Source: an uncultured Fibrobacter sp. | GTDB taxonomy: Bacteria > Fibrobacterota > Fibrobacteria > Fibrobacterales > Fibrobacteraceae | Direction: 5' to 3' | Length of the DNA stretch: 6,205 nucleotides | NCBI GenBank assembly: GCA_947306025.1 | Contig: CAMZFJ010000121.1 | Coordinates: forward strand, 1 to 6,205 | Part shown: positions 1 through 6,076 of the stretch, in pieces | Numbering within the stretch: position 1 is the stretch's first letter | Layout: each line of letters begins with the position of its first letter | Notes under the pieces: generated by a model | What the model was told of the DNA's origin: nothing | The model's input: the letters and a program-made list of their open reading frames with translations, nothing else | The model's database searches: none | Made by a program: the position numbers and the translations under genes

Positions 1-2
1 AC

Positions 3-374
3 GAAGCTGCTCTCAAGCAGGCTGCTAAGGACATCGCTATGCAGGCCGCTGCATTTGCTCCGGTTGCATTGAACGACGCTGCTGTTCCGGCCGAAACGAT
101 TGAAAAGGAAAAGGAAATCGCCCGTGCTCAGATCGAGCTCCAGGCTCAGCAGACCGGCAAGGCTACCAAGCCGGAATTTGTTGAACGCCAGCTCCAGGGC
201 CGCGTTGCCAAGGTCCTCAAGGAAATCGTTCTCGAAGACCAGGAATTCTTCATGTCTGAAAAGAACCCGAAGAAGCTCTCTGTCAAGGACTACCTCCAGG
301 AAGTCGTTGCAAAGCAGCTCGGCCTTACCAGCTTGAAGGTCGTGAACTTCATCCGCTTCGAACGCGGTAACTAA
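3..374 (+). CDS. tsf: Elongation factor Ts, C-terminal part (5' end outside window)
   Basis: This is the last 123 codons of translation elongation factor Ts, the cytoplasmic exchange factor that releases GDP from EF-Tu so that it can bind GTP again. The reading frame is open from the window edge. Visible family features are the segment AVPAETIEKEKEIARAQ, the following gKatkPEFVERQLQGRVAKVLKEIVLEDQEFF (interface and C-terminal core region), and the typical ending KVVNFIRFERGN, where bacterial EF-Ts proteins carry a V.FVRFE.G motif. Codon use is strongly biased (GCT, AAG, CTC, CAG), as expected of a highly expressed translation gene and unlike the AT-rich genes to its right. In most bacteria rpsB lies just upstream, but that part is not visible. 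Transcription probably ends at the hairpin at 498-535. Confidence 0.95.
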   Translation, partial: EAALKQAAKDIAMQAAAFAPVALNDAAVPAETIEKEKEIARAQIELQAQQTGKATKPEFVERQLQGRVAKVLKEIVLEDQEFFMSEKNPKKLSVKDYLQEVVAKQLGLTSLKVVNFIRFERGN

Positions 375-497
375 TTAGGCTTTTAGGGAATAGGAGTTAG
401 GTATTAGGAAAAAAGTCACGGCTTCGCCGTCTGTAAGGACATGCGAAGCATGTGTAACTAAACCTATAACCTAAGACCTGTAACCTGTGACCTTTAT
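375..497. repeat. Nested inverted-repeat element with 7-bp periodic TAGG/CCTA arms
   Basis: Directly after the tsf stop codon, TAGG occurs at 376, 384, 391, 398 and 405 (spacing 8,7,7,7). On the far side CCT occurs at 463, 470, 477, 484 and 491, an exact 7-bp spacing. Four of the TAGG units lie in register with CCTA or CCTG across one symmetry axis near 435.5, while the three bases between units mostly do not pair. Inside lie two perfect small hairpins: ACGGC-TTC-GCCGT (418-430) and ACATGC-GAA-GCATGT (439-453). Their cores, GCTTCGC (421-427) and GCGAAGC (443-449), are reverse complements of each other about nearly the same axis, so the element could fold as two hairpins or as one long one. 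It may be a REP- or MITE-like intergenic element, but its function is unknown. Confidence 0.75.
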
Positions 498-535
498 AAG
501 TGGTCGTCCTCTTGCAGGGCGGCCATTTTTGTTTT
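498..535 (+). terminator. Intrinsic terminator downstream of tsf
   Basis: GGTCGTCCT (502-510) pairs with AGGGCGGCC (516-524) around the loop CTTGC, giving nine base pairs, two of them G-U. T501-A525 and part of the A-rich left flank extend the stem. The right side continues as ATTTTTGTTTT, the U-rich tail of a Rho-independent terminator on the plus strand. It sits 20 bases beyond the stop codon of the convergent minus-strand gene. The hairpin might also help end that transcript, but the tail on that side is not U-rich. Confidence 0.85.
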
Positions 536-555
536 ATCTGGGATGTTTGGATAAA

Positions 556-2352
556 TTAATCTTTAAACAGGTGCCACAAGTAAATTCGCCAGCCGTTGAT
601 GGTGTTGTCCCTGTGCTTAGCACTTGCGCCGTTGTAAATGTAACCGAAATCGTTATTGGCGAACTGCCTTAGGAAAATTGCAAGTACATCGACGACTTGC
701 CTTGGGGTATGTTGTATAACCCTTTTGCTTTTTGGCGGGTATTCCAGCATAATGAGGGAGGATGCAAGTTCTCTCCGGTCATCCATCATGCAAACCATGG
801 CGGGGATGGTTGGCAAGCCCAATTTTTCTAGGTCGCTGTAGGCTCTTTTGACCGTAGAATTTACGAGCATGTCTTCGATGAGTTTTTTAAGCTCTGAACT
901 GTATTTTGCGATGGAGCAAACGGGGGCATATTTCTTGTTGTCGATGATGTCTTTTTGCTTGGCGATTTCATTGACAATCTTAGCTTTGTTTTCTTCGGTT
1001 TCTAACAAAATGGTCCTTGCATTGCCGCCTGTAAATGAGTATTTGGTCGAGTCGACTGAGTTTTCGTTTATAGGCGCAATGATTCTTTGATTATTGTATT
1101 TGAACAAGTTTGAATCATTGCAGTGAACTCCAGTTTCTTGCTTGCCGCAGATTGTTTTTCTGATGAGGATTTCCTTGGCGGAAATATCCCCTTTGTATAC
1201 GGAGTCGATGGTAAAGCTGATTTCGATACGCGCTGTTGTTGTCCTCTTGATTTCCTTGATTTTATCTGTATCGACATGGAGTACACCCGAGACGATATGT
1301 TGGGCGCCTGCGACGGTTTTCCATAAAATTTCATCCTGCAGATTCGTTGAGGACATTTCTTTCAATGCCTTGTTCATTAGCTCTGCGAATGGAATTGCTT
1401 TTTTCCATTCCTCTAGAGTTCCGTTGATGTCTTTGGAGGTGAAGCTGCTGGCAATGCCGATATCGTAACCCTCTACGATGGTGATGCAAAGCGTCTCGCC
1501 TTCGTTGAACGCAAATTTGGAATCGAAAATAATCTTTGCAATTTTTACAGCCAAGGCTTCGTTATTTTCGTCCTTGTTTTTCTTGATTACTGTGACGTTA
1601 ATGTATTTGGTCGTAGATGATTCGCCCGATAATGCAGCCGTTGTCTCTGAATGCCTGTACATCGAAGTATTGTAAACAGGGAGCTCGCTGTTAATGGTTT
1701 CAATGATTTTTACCATGTCGGCGACATAGGTGTTCTTTGCAAATAAATTTAATCCTGTAAAGGCAATCAAGAGAATGACAGGAATGACAGCTCCGCCGTA
1801 GAAGGAAGACTTCTTGTTGGTATAAGAAATTTGGCCTTCGCTTTTTGCTGAAACGACAAAGGAGTCAATCAATAAATCATGGAAAGATTGCAATGTTTTT
1901 TTATTGACTATGACAAAGTAAATTTCAAGAATCGAAATTGAAAAAATCAAAGTGCCTACGACAATGACCAGAGGAATGCATGAGGAATTCGAAAAGGAAG
2001 AGCCTCCAAAAGCCATAAAAATGGCAAACCACGATGCCCTCAGGAAACTTTTGGAAACGGATATGGGCTTGGAATTCCTGTTGACCACGCGGATTTTTAA
2101 AAGCTTTTTTCCGAGCGTCTTTCCGTTTGTAATCTTGCTGTTGCAAATCCCGAAATACAGAAGAACGACAACGGCTCCAATAAGCCGTCCGGAATTGCCG
2201 AGTTGCGCATAAAAATCGCTGAATACTAATCCAGACAGTTGCCCCACCAAACCGATTATTAATGAGTCAATCAAGAAAGCGAAAAATCTTCTTTTTCTTG
2301 TGGCGAGATTAACCGTTGTCGAAATATTTGTTGTTGAGACGGATTCGTCCAT
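556..2352 (-). CDS. RDD-family membrane protein fused to a large extracytoplasmic module
   Basis: A 598-residue protein of unknown function. Residues 16-170 form an RDD membrane domain: ATRKRRFFAFLIDS at the start (the conserved Arg and Asp), hydrophobic stretches near 23-45, 54-70, 107-117 and 125-149, a basic loop with NGKTLGKKLLKIRVV (residues 76-90), and SFHDLLIDSFVV (156-167), matching the usual HD....T.VV ending. A further membrane span lies at about 187-205. If the N-terminus and the basic loops are cytoplasmic, residues 206-598 lie outside the cytoplasm. Residues 209-320 are an unrecognised alpha/beta region. Residues 347-598 are clearly homologous to the whole mature part of the neighbouring lipoprotein (2482-3414), ending in the shared NGWRIYLWHLF motif. 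The start is supported by AAGGGAG seven bases upstream of the ATG. A promoter at 2382-2410 suggests its own transcription. RDD domains are often called transporters or membrane anchors; here an anchor role is the simpler inference. Confidence 0.85.
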   Translation of the reverse strand: MDESVSTTNISTTVNLATRKRRFFAFLIDSLIIGLVGQLSGLVFSDFYAQLGNSGRLIGAVVVLLYFGICNSKITNGKTLGKKLLKIRVVNRNSKPISVSKSFLRASWFAIFMAFGGSSFSNSSCIPLVIVVGTLIFSISILEIYFVIVNKKTLQSFHDLLIDSFVVSAKSEGQISYTNKKSSFYGGAVIPVILLIAFTGLNLFAKNTYVADMVKIIETINSELPVYNTSMYRHSETTAALSGESSTTKYINVTVIKKNKDENNEALAVKIAKIIFDSKFAFNEGETLCITIVEGYDIGIASSFTSKDINGTLEEWKKAIPFAELMNKALKEMSSTNLQDEILWKTVAGAQHIVSGVLHVDTDKIKEIKRTTTARIEISFTIDSVYKGDISAKEILIRKTICGKQETGVHCNDSNLFKYNNQRIIAPINENSVDSTKYSFTGGNARTILLETEENKAKIVNEIAKQKDIIDNKKYAPVCSIAKYSSELKKLIEDMLVNSTVKRAYSDLEKLGLPTIPAMVCMMDDRRELASSLIMLEYPPKSKRVIQHTPRQVVDVLAIFLRQFANNDFGYIYNGASAKHRDNTINGWRIYLWHLFKD

Positions 2353-2358
2353 TTAATT

Positions 2359-2366
2359 GCTCCCTT
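2359..2366 (-). promoter_or_regulatory. Ribosome binding site of the RDD fusion gene
   Basis: On the minus strand AAGGGAGC lies with seven bases between GGGAG and the ATG at 2352. This supports the chosen start, which also places the RDD domain near the N-terminus as is usual. Confidence 0.7.
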
Positions 2367-2381
2367 TAATCGATGATAGTC

Positions 2382-2410
2382 ATTTTAAAATATATAATGA
2401 TTTTGGGCAA
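2382..2410 (-). promoter_or_regulatory. Candidate sigma70-type promoter for the RDD fusion gene
   Basis: On the minus strand TTGCCC (2410-2405) and TAAAAT (2387-2382) are separated by exactly 17 bases. The -10 element lies about 30 bases before the start codon at 2352. The surrounding 129-bp gap is very AT-rich, which raises the chance of accidental matches. The match is good but rests on sequence alone. Confidence 0.45.
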
Positions 2411-2421
2411 AAAATGATTTT
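2396..2421. repeat. Direct repeat AATGATTTT x2 at the promoter
   Basis: AATGATTTT occurs at 2396-2404 and again at 2413-2421, 17 bp apart. One copy lies in the spacer of the candidate promoter of the RDD fusion gene and the other just upstream of its -35 hexamer. The placement would suit a regulator binding site, but both copies are AT-rich and this could be chance. Confidence 0.35.
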
Positions 2422-2481
2422 GTTCAATTGGATATATCTCAATTTCATCTAAAAGTCCAATCGCTTAAAACGAAAATTCTC

Positions 2482-3414
2482 TTAATCGTTGAATAAATGC
2501 CACAGGTATATTCGCCAGCCGTTGACCGTATTGGCTCTTTCTTCTTCTGTTCCGCCGTTATGAATTGAACCGAAACTTTTGCCGGTTATCTGGTTCAAAA
2601 TCGCTTCGAGTACATCTACGACGAGTTCGGGACTGTAATGACGAAACGCTTCCCAAGCTTGTGGGGATTTGTTTTCTAACGAAATCCCTTGAACTGCGAG
2701 TTCTCTTCGGTCGTCCATTTGGCAGATAATGGCGGGGACCGCTTGAAAGCCTAATTTCTCTAGTTCGGCGTATGCACCTGTTGCCTTGGATTCTACAAGC
2801 ATGTTTTCTATGAGTTTTTTGACTTTAGACGAATGTTGAATTGTCGGGCAGATTTTCTCGTGGGCATTGCTGGCGATGATTTCGTTTTGCTTTGTAATTT
2901 CGTCATTTATTTTGACTTTGTCTGCTTTGGGGAAAATTGAGTTTGACACCCTGTTTGGGAAATAATAACCGCCCGATTGACCAAGAGTTAGAAAAATAAT
3001 AGACTTTTTACCATTGAATAAGAATAAATTTGAATCGTTGCGGTGGACCTTTTTGTTTTTCTCACCGTGTATGTATTTGTTGATGATGATTTCTTTTGAG
3101 GGAGCGTCGCCTTTTAAAACAGTGTCAATTGCAAAATCGATTTCGATATACTCGCCTTTTGTCTTTTTGATTTTCTTAATTTCATTTGTATCGACATGAA
3201 TCGTTCCCGTGAGGATATATGGGGATTGAGCGATGTTTCTCCATGCCGCATCTTTGGGGAAACCTTCAGATATTTTCTTAATTGCGCTTTCAAATGCGGC
3301 TTTATTTTCGGGCGAGTCTTGAAGCTCTTCTTTAGCGGAGTCGCACGCGGCAATCCCGACTGCAATTATAAATGTCGCGAGAATGAAAAGAAAATTCTGT
3401 TTTAAGTTATGCAT
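2482..3414 (-). CDS. Putative lipoprotein, paralogue of the RDD fusion's C-terminal module
   Basis: A 310-residue predicted lipoprotein of unknown function. The N-terminus has a short basic start, a hydrophobic core (residues 8-20) and a lipobox, IAAC, with Cys24 as the lipidated residue, followed by Asp. Residues 61-165 look like an exported beta-rich domain: a TGTIHVDT strand, an IDTVLKGD turn, SKEIIINK, then NDSNLFLFNGKKSIIFL, an order seen in many envelope proteins of unknown role. Residues 166-310 are mainly helical, with ELEKLGFQAVPAIICQMDDRREL and ending in VNGWRIYLWHLFND; this loosely resembles HEAT-like C-termini with a 'TG..FG...WR' ending, which is inference only. About half the residues in the last 145 match the neighbouring RDD fusion protein. 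No clear Shine-Dalgarno precedes the ATG; an imperfect dyad lies six bases upstream (3421-3451). No terminator with a U-rich tail is visible after the stop, so some read-through into the RDD gene is possible. Confidence 0.85.
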   Translation of the reverse strand: MHNLKQNFLFILATFIIAVGIAACDSAKEELQDSPENKAAFESAIKKISEGFPKDAAWRNIAQSPYILTGTIHVDTNEIKKIKKTKGEYIEIDFAIDTVLKGDAPSKEIIINKYIHGEKNKKVHRNDSNLFLFNGKKSIIFLTLGQSGGYYFPNRVSNSIFPKADKVKINDEITKQNEIIASNAHEKICPTIQHSSKVKKLIENMLVESKATGAYAELEKLGFQAVPAIICQMDDRRELAVQGISLENKSPQAWEAFRHYSPELVVDVLEAILNQITGKSFGSIHNGGTEEERANTVNGWRIYLWHLFND

Positions 3415-3420
3415 ACATAG

Positions 3421-3451
3421 GCAAATTACAAAATTATCAATGTAAATTTGC
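3421..3451. promoter_or_regulatory. Imperfect dyad in the divergent intergenic region
   Basis: GCAAATTACA (3421-3430) pairs with TGTAAATTTGC (3441-3451) over ten base pairs with a single bulged A (3444), around the spacer AAATTATCAA. It lies six bases upstream of the lipoprotein start codon (minus strand) and about 80 bases upstream of the GNAT gene (plus strand). It could be an operator shared by two divergent promoters or a 5'-leader hairpin near the lipoprotein start. I found no convincing -35/-10 pair for either gene in this 118-bp region. Confidence 0.45.
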
Positions 3452-3532
3452 TTAAAAGAAGACTCGCAGAAACGAAAAGCACGTGAAAAGATTGTATTTT
3501 AAATCCATGAAGTTTGTTTTTGCATTGCTTTT

Positions 3533-3991
3533 ATGAAAATCGAAATTGCAAACATTGAAGATGTCACTGAACTCTTGAACCTTCAGTACAAGGCGTTTCG
3601 CCCTGTTGCCGAACGCCTGAACTGGCTCGATGCTCCGAATTTGACTGAAACCGTGGAACATGCGCGCGGGGAATTTCCGAAGTACACAACGCTCAAGATG
3701 CTTTCCGATGACGGAAAAATCATCGGTTCCGTCCGCGGTCGCGTTGACGATGGCTCGCTTTTCATTGGTCGCTTGATGGTTTTGCCGGAATTTCAGAAAA
3801 ACGGCTACGGTCGCATTCTGTTGCGTAAAATTCAATCCCTCTTGCCGCATACCCGCGCATGGCTCGATACCAGTGGCGATGTGCCGCAGACTGTCTCGTT
3901 CTACGAACGCGAAGGCTTCCGCACATTCGAAACCAAGTATTTCGAAAACGGAGTTTCGTGGATTTCGATGGAAAAAATTGTAGGGACATAG
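3533..3991 (+). CDS. GNAT-family N-acetyltransferase
   Basis: A 152-residue single-domain GNAT enzyme, predicted to be cytoplasmic, that would move an acetyl group from acetyl-CoA to an amine; the substrate cannot be told from sequence. Visible family features: N-terminal strand and helix (MKIEIANIEDVTELLNLQYKAF), strand GKIIGSVRGRVDDGSLFIGRLMV, motif A with the acetyl-CoA pyrophosphate loop QKNGYG (residues 88-93) followed by the helix RILLRKI, and the motif B region AWLDTSG...SFYEREGFRTF, with Tyr124 in the position of the usual general acid. Length is normal for the family and no key motif is missing. The chosen ATG fits the domain start, although no good Shine-Dalgarno precedes it. A nine-codon reading frame (3507-3536) ends across this start codon. 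The next gene begins one base after the stop. Its composition is closer to that of core genes than the two genes that follow. Confidence 0.9.
   Translation: MKIEIANIEDVTELLNLQYKAFRPVAERLNWLDAPNLTETVEHARGEFPKYTTLKMLSDDGKIIGSVRGRVDDGSLFIGRLMVLPEFQKNGYGRILLRKIQSLLPHTRAWLDTSGDVPQTVSFYEREGFRTFETKYFENGVSWISMEKIVGT
3982..3986 (+). promoter_or_regulatory. Ribosome binding site inside the end of the GNAT gene
   Basis: AGGGA lies within the last codons of the acetyltransferase gene, six bases before the ATG of the following exported-protein gene. With stop (TAG, 3989-3991) and start (3993) separated by one base, this arrangement favours translational coupling of the two genes. Confidence 0.6.
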
Positions 3992-3992
3992 A

Positions 3993-5420
3993 ATGAAACG
4001 ATTGCTGTTCTTGATTACGTTGTTTACTTGCGTGGCGATGGCTACCGTGGAGCCTGAGCGAGCCCATTTTGAAGGCGGAACGGATCATATTATTCATGAA
4101 AATGGTCTTTGCCGTATAAACTCTTTTCCGCTCAATGATTACATTAAAAGCAATTATGAGGCATGGCCGTTTCGCCCAATAGATAATAGTCCGTGTTATT
4201 CATGTAGACCCATGTTCATGTTTAAAACTCCTCTTGAGGGGGGCGGATATCAGGCTTTTTGGAGTATTCGTGATTCGATGTTCTATTTGGATAGTGTGAC
4301 TATCAGTGCGTGGGCGCGTTCATTTGATTATGAATCGTCTGGGTCTCTCAAAATAGTTTCTGTTCGCATTCCTCTGCAAGAAATTATCTTGGATAAAACT
4401 GCTGAAAAAAAGAATGAGCCTTTGGCTGCTGATTTTGTAAATGATTCTCTTTTTTTTGAATGTGCCAATGGATATTATGCAGTTCATGTAAGGGAAGGTA
4501 AAGTCATTTCTTTGCACGAGGAAAAACTTCAAGAAGAATTTGTGGGATGGTATTCTAAACCGGTGAAGTCTCCTGCAACATCCGAGAAAATTAAGGAGAC
4601 AAAATCGCTGAAACTTTATCAAGAAAACCAGACTCCGTTTGCATCGTATTATCATGTGCTAGATAGCCTTCAACAGGCGCTAGATGACAAAGAAAAAATG
4701 CAGTATATTCAAGAAGCCCGTCTTGACCCGCGTTTTAAACGATTTGAAGATTTTTTCATAATCAATGCAGTGAACTACTCTTATCATTATGAGTTAAGTA
4801 AATTGAATTCTCATTATAATGAGTTAAATCGATGTTATGGTTTTTATGTGTCCTTGAAAGGAAAAACTCCGTTTAGAGAACTGATTCTTCGACAATGTAA
4901 GATTGGTAGTATGACGGAGTCGTTTGATGCTGATCCCGTTGAAAGTGTTAAGCTTTTTCTGAAAACGCTTATAGCGGTTCGTAAAAATCCGTCATTTGAA
5001 AAATGGCTTGAGCAGAAGAAACTTTTGAGAAATGATGGTGGAATGAGTCTTTTTTATGAACGGGATTTTATTGTTATGGCCGAAAAGATCTCCAAAGATA
5101 GTGTTTGGAAAAAACTTAATATGTCAGGAAATTATGTGGCGACACTGCAATTGAGTGATTGGATCGTGCCGTTGTATGTTTTTATGTTGAGTGATAATGG
5201 CGATGTTCTTGTTTCGGCTGCTACTGTTCAGAAAGGGGAAGATTTTTTCAATATTGCTATTGATGAATTTAATCCTTGGGCCAAATATCGAGGCGTTGTA
5301 TCTCGTATGAAACGTTGTGAAGAAAATTTTTCGAAATCAGATCCACTTGAACTTTGCGATTACGTAATCATCCGCCATGACGGTAAAATAGAATACGGCC
5401 CAAAGAGCGGTAAGCCGTAA
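3993..5420 (+). CDS. Exported protein of unknown function
   Basis: A 475-residue protein I cannot assign to a named family. It begins with a clear Sec signal peptide: MKRLLFLITLFTCVAMA, with likely signal peptidase I cleavage after the AMA at residue 17. Residues 60-175 contain YQAFWSIRDSMFYLDSVTI and, later, NGYYAVHVREGKVISL. This order (W.I.D..LYL, then an EGKVI-type strand) recalls a small beta-rich domain found in many uncharacterised exported proteins; this is pattern memory, not a database match. A Cys-x-x-Cys pair (PCYSCRP, Cys68 and Cys71) lies just before it. Residues about 205-375 look helical and charged, and 378-475 return to alternating strands, ending in YVIIRHDGKIEYGP. No catalytic motif is evident. 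It follows the GNAT gene by one base, with a ribosome site inside that gene, and is followed after 32 bases by a small lipoprotein gene, so the three probably share a transcript. Codon use is AT-richer than in the GNAT gene. Confidence 0.8.
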   Translation: MKRLLFLITLFTCVAMATVEPERAHFEGGTDHIIHENGLCRINSFPLNDYIKSNYEAWPFRPIDNSPCYSCRPMFMFKTPLEGGGYQAFWSIRDSMFYLDSVTISAWARSFDYESSGSLKIVSVRIPLQEIILDKTAEKKNEPLAADFVNDSLFFECANGYYAVHVREGKVISLHEEKLQEEFVGWYSKPVKSPATSEKIKETKSLKLYQENQTPFASYYHVLDSLQQALDDKEKMQYIQEARLDPRFKRFEDFFIINAVNYSYHYELSKLNSHYNELNRCYGFYVSLKGKTPFRELILRQCKIGSMTESFDADPVESVKLFLKTLIAVRKNPSFEKWLEQKKLLRNDGGMSLFYERDFIVMAEKISKDSVWKKLNMSGNYVATLQLSDWIVPLYVFMLSDNGDVLVSAATVQKGEDFFNIAIDEFNPWAKYRGVVSRMKRCEENFSKSDPLELCDYVIIRHDGKIEYGPKSGKP

Positions 5421-5443
5421 GGTGGGTTGTTGGGCTTAAATCT

Positions 5444-5448
5444 AGGAG
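5444..5448 (+). promoter_or_regulatory. Ribosome binding site of the small lipoprotein gene
   Basis: AGGAG is four bases before the first ATG (5453) and seven before the second (5456). The spacing favours the second ATG, so the annotated start may be one codon early. Confidence 0.6.
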
Positions 5449-5452
5449 CTAA

Positions 5453-6076
5453 ATGATGAAAAAAAAGTTTTTTCGTAAGTGCTTAATTTTGTTATTTATT
5501 TTCGCATTGATGGGGTGCGAAGAAGAAAATGTTGAAGAGAAAGATAGTATTAGTGAATTCCTTGGCTTGAAAGAGGAAATAGATACTGTAGCCTACCCGT
5601 ATTATAAGAAAAACTCAGAACATTATTTTGTATTAGACGGTTTTCTTCGCCGATACTACTATTATAAAAATTTTGATGAAACGCTCTCATTGGATGATGA
5701 TATAACTATAGTCACTTATGGTCGTGAATTTTACATTTATTCAAAAACGAAAAATGGCCAAAAGAAGATTTGGTCTAGTGAATGTGAAGATTCTAAGTTC
5801 GTTTCTGAAGAACAAATCAGAATATTGGATAGTTTGGAAAATGAAGTGAGAAAAGATTTTAAAGAAAAGCCGGTAAAAGAGGAGTGGAACGTTTTTTCCT
5901 TCAATTGGAAGGGGAAAAATTTTGATGTAAGTCTTGACGAACGTTTCGAATACGTAAAGAAATCCCATTTTGGTGCTCGCAAATCAGAAGTGCAGTTTTA
6001 CCAATATTTGAAAAATATTTTTGTGCCTGGATGTAAGGGGAAAAAGAATAAAGTTATGGGAAGAATAAAATGGTGA
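5453..6076 (+). CDS. Small predicted lipoprotein, unknown function
   Basis: A 207-residue protein with no recognised family. The N-terminus is MMKKKFFRKC followed by a hydrophobic core and the lipobox ALMGC (Cys22), then an acidic linker EEENVEEKDS, typical of a lipoprotein held to a membrane by a lipid and facing the envelope. The mature part is rich in Lys, Glu, Tyr and Phe (for example RRYYYYKNF near residues 66-74) and has a charged helical stretch at about 117-145. Two adjacent ATG codons could serve as start: AGGAG (5444-5448) is four bases from the first and seven from the second (5456), so the second, giving 206 residues, may be the true start; the lipobox is unaffected. It is the most AT-rich gene in the window by eye. 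It probably belongs to the same transcript as the two plus-strand genes before it. Confidence 0.78.
   Translation: MMKKKFFRKCLILLFIFALMGCEEENVEEKDSISEFLGLKEEIDTVAYPYYKKNSEHYFVLDGFLRRYYYYKNFDETLSLDDDITIVTYGREFYIYSKTKNGQKKIWSSECEDSKFVSEEQIRILDSLENEVRKDFKEKPVKEEWNVFSFNWKGKNFDVSLDERFEYVKKSHFGARKSEVQFYQYLKNIFVPGCKGKKNKVMGRIKW

Noticed and set aside
375..497. CRISPR-like or telomere-like repeat
   Set aside because: Units are 7 bp with 3-bp variable parts and the two halves face each other; there are no spacers of CRISPR length, and five units inside a chromosome are not a telomere.
487..672. Plus-strand frame of 61 codons spanning the terminator and the end of the RDD gene
   Set aside because: It runs through the tsf terminator hairpin and then antisense to a well-supported gene; no ribosome site or family match.
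848..1468. Several plus-strand open frames opposite the RDD fusion gene
   Set aside because: They are shadows of the opposite strand; the minus-strand frame has domain matches, a ribosome site and a paralogue.
2427..2462. ATTGGA and TCCAAT as a terminator stem after the lipoprotein gene
   Set aside because: Six base pairs with a loop of more than 20 bases and no U-rich tail on the minus strand.
3452..3850. Minus-strand frame of 132 codons opposite the GNAT gene
   Set aside because: The plus strand has clear GNAT motifs; the antisense protein has no recognisable features and no start signal.
3762..4097. Minus-strand frame of 111 codons across the GNAT/exported-protein junction
   Set aside because: It is antisense to two supported genes, has an odd basic composition and no ribosome site.
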